Under the pieces are notes generated by a model that saw only the letters and a program-made list of their open reading frames with translations, was not told the DNA's origin and ran no database searches. A stretch of 5,873 nucleotides of DNA from Nitrospira sp. (GTDB lineage: Bacteria; Nitrospirota; Nitrospiria; Nitrospirales; Nitrospiraceae). The position numbers were made by a program, and so were the translations under genes. Below, in pieces: positions 4,887-5,873 of the stretch (its first letter is position 1; each line of letters starts with the position of its first letter). The DNA is taken from NCBI GenBank assembly GCA_030456405.1, contig JAKDNQ010000145.1, positions 1 to 5,873 on the forward strand, written 5' to 3'.

Positions 4887-5873
4887 CGAGCAGAAACCGG
4901 CCGGTCTGTCATCCGAAATTCTAGAGGTTCTGGCAAAGGTATCGCCAGAAAAGGACCTTCGTGGCGATGCATTGGCACTGGCGGTTGTGAATCTATCACG
5001 CTTATTCACAACCGCACGCGCAACATTGCCGCCTCGCTATCTGGATGACTCTGCCCATGCTTCTGCCTATCTCTCGTATTTTCTTCCTGTGAATCTCTCC
5101 AAAGTCCAAGTCCTATTGGATGAGTTGCCGAACGACAATCATGAAATATCAGACCGGCCGATGGCGGTGCTCGATCTTGGTTGTGGTCCAGGGACCGGGG
5201 CATTAGCCTTGTTGGATTGGCTGTGGCATCGCAATCCGGAGCAGGCGAAATCCTTGTCAGTGCTGGCTGCCGACACATCCCACGAATCGTTGCAGGATGC
5301 GAAGAGATTGTGGGAGGCCTACTGCAATGAGGCTGGAATACCAGGCCAAGGCCTTCGTTGCATCGAGGGAAACCTAGAACATCCGCTCAAAGGGGATTTC
5401 GGTAAGCAGCTTGTGCGGGGTGCGCCCTATGATCTCATGATCATCGCAAACACCCTCAACGAATTGTTTCCTGCAGCAACCGATCCTTCGGCAGAGCGGG
5501 CTGCGGTTGTCGGCCAGCTCCTGCCGTTTCTCTCGATGCACGGCACCATCATGATCGTAGAACCGGCACTGCGGCAGACGGCTCGAGAGCTGCACCAATT
5601 GCGCAATCACCTGCTTAAGCAGAACCTTTGCACAGTCTATAGTCCCTGCTTGCATGAGCGGGCCTGTCCGGCCTTAGACCATCCAGACGATTGGTGTCAT
5701 GAAGAGCGACCGTGGCAGACGCCTCCTGCGATTGTCGCGCTCGATCGGGAAGTGGGGTTCATCAAAGATGCGTTGAAATTTTCCTATCTGCTGTTGCGCA
5801 CAGATAGGCGAACTATTGTATCGCGGAGTCCGCAGACCTTTCGGGTCGTGAGCGAACTACGAGAATTGAAGGG
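4867..5873 (+). CDS. Rsm22/METTL17-family methyltransferase-like protein, 3' end outside window
   Basis: The frame stays open from ATG 4867 to the window edge (335 full codons), so the gene is truncated by the window. The N-terminal part has LSRLFTTAR (43-51) and RYLDD...AYLSYFLPVN (57-76), matching the LSxxYR...AYLxxRxPAT region of Rsm22 proteins. The SAM-binding motif LDLGCGPGT is at 102-110. The stretch LMIIANTLNEL (190-200) fits the post-core strand and helix. A cysteine cluster follows: C255, C261, C267 and C277, including CX5C and DDWCHEERPW, a hallmark of the family. In mitochondrial Rsm22/METTL17 such cysteines bind a [4Fe-4S] cluster and the protein assists small ribosomal subunit assembly; the bacterial role is inferred. 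A last cluster ligand would lie beyond the window. An in-frame TAA at 4846-4848 limits the start to ATG 4867 or ATG 4873; neither has a Shine-Dalgarno sequence. It diverges from the 82-residue gene. Confidence 0.85.
   Translation, partial: MPMQPFNEQKPAGLSSEILEVLAKVSPEKDLRGDALALAVVNLSRLFTTARATLPPRYLDDSAHASAYLSYFLPVNLSKVQVLLDELPNDNHEISDRPMAVLDLGCGPGTGALALLDWLWHRNPEQAKSLSVLAADTSHESLQDAKRLWEAYCNEAGIPGQGLRCIEGNLEHPLKGDFGKQLVRGAPYDLMIIANTLNELFPAATDPSAERAAVVGQLLPFLSMHGTIMIVEPALRQTARELHQLRNHLLKQNLCTVYSPCLHERACPALDHPDDWCHEERPWQTPPAIVALDREVGFIKDALKFSYLLLRTDRRTIVSRSPQTFRVVSELRELK

Noticed and set aside
4833..5048. 71-residue plus-strand frame over the divergent start region
   Set aside because: Out of frame with the Rsm22-like gene, whose protein motifs are clear across the same DNA.

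Overview
The window looks like a chromosomal segment of a Nitrospira-type bacterium (phylum Nitrospirota, probably an aerobic nitrite oxidiser). The basis is a five-subunit 2-oxoacid:ferredoxin oxidoreductase of the kind used for reductive-TCA carbon fixation in Aquificales and Nitrospira, including its unusual epsilon subunit. A second, weaker hint is a 9-nt GTCTRTCT-type repeat next to a terminator, which I recall as common in Nitrospira intergenic DNA. The taxonomic call is an inference.

Region 1-253 is an upstream/leader region. It holds a plausible sigma70-type promoter (96-125), three GAAGTT direct repeats upstream of it, and about 120 nt of potential 5' UTR ending in a strong Shine-Dalgarno sequence.

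Region 254-4427 is one tightly packed plus-strand operon in the order beta (254-1156), gamma (1180-1893), delta/ferredoxin (1919-2251), epsilon (2264-3028) and alpha (3072-4427). Gaps are 12-43 nt and every gene has its own Shine-Dalgarno sequence. Alpha and beta should form the thiamine-diphosphate active site, gamma the CoA-binding domain, and delta the 2x[4Fe-4S] electron conduit. Epsilon resembles the CO dehydrogenase beta / acetyl-CoA synthase epsilon family and has no settled role. Together they should interconvert a 2-oxoacid (pyruvate or 2-oxoglutarate) and an acyl-CoA plus CO2, using ferredoxin. In an autotroph the carboxylating direction is expected.

Region 4428-4585 holds a strong bidirectional terminator (4441-4489) and a long imperfect hairpin built of 9-nt units (4501-4580). 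The hairpin lies just downstream of a convergent gene.

Region 4586-4834 (minus strand) encodes an unrecognised 82-residue, mostly helical protein with a textbook ribosome binding site. Diverging from it by only 32 nt is a plus-strand reading frame (4867 to the window end) that is open to the edge. It encodes an Rsm22/METTL17-like methyltransferase-fold protein, with a GxGxG-type motif and a cysteine cluster expected to bind Fe-S. Its 3' end lies outside the window.
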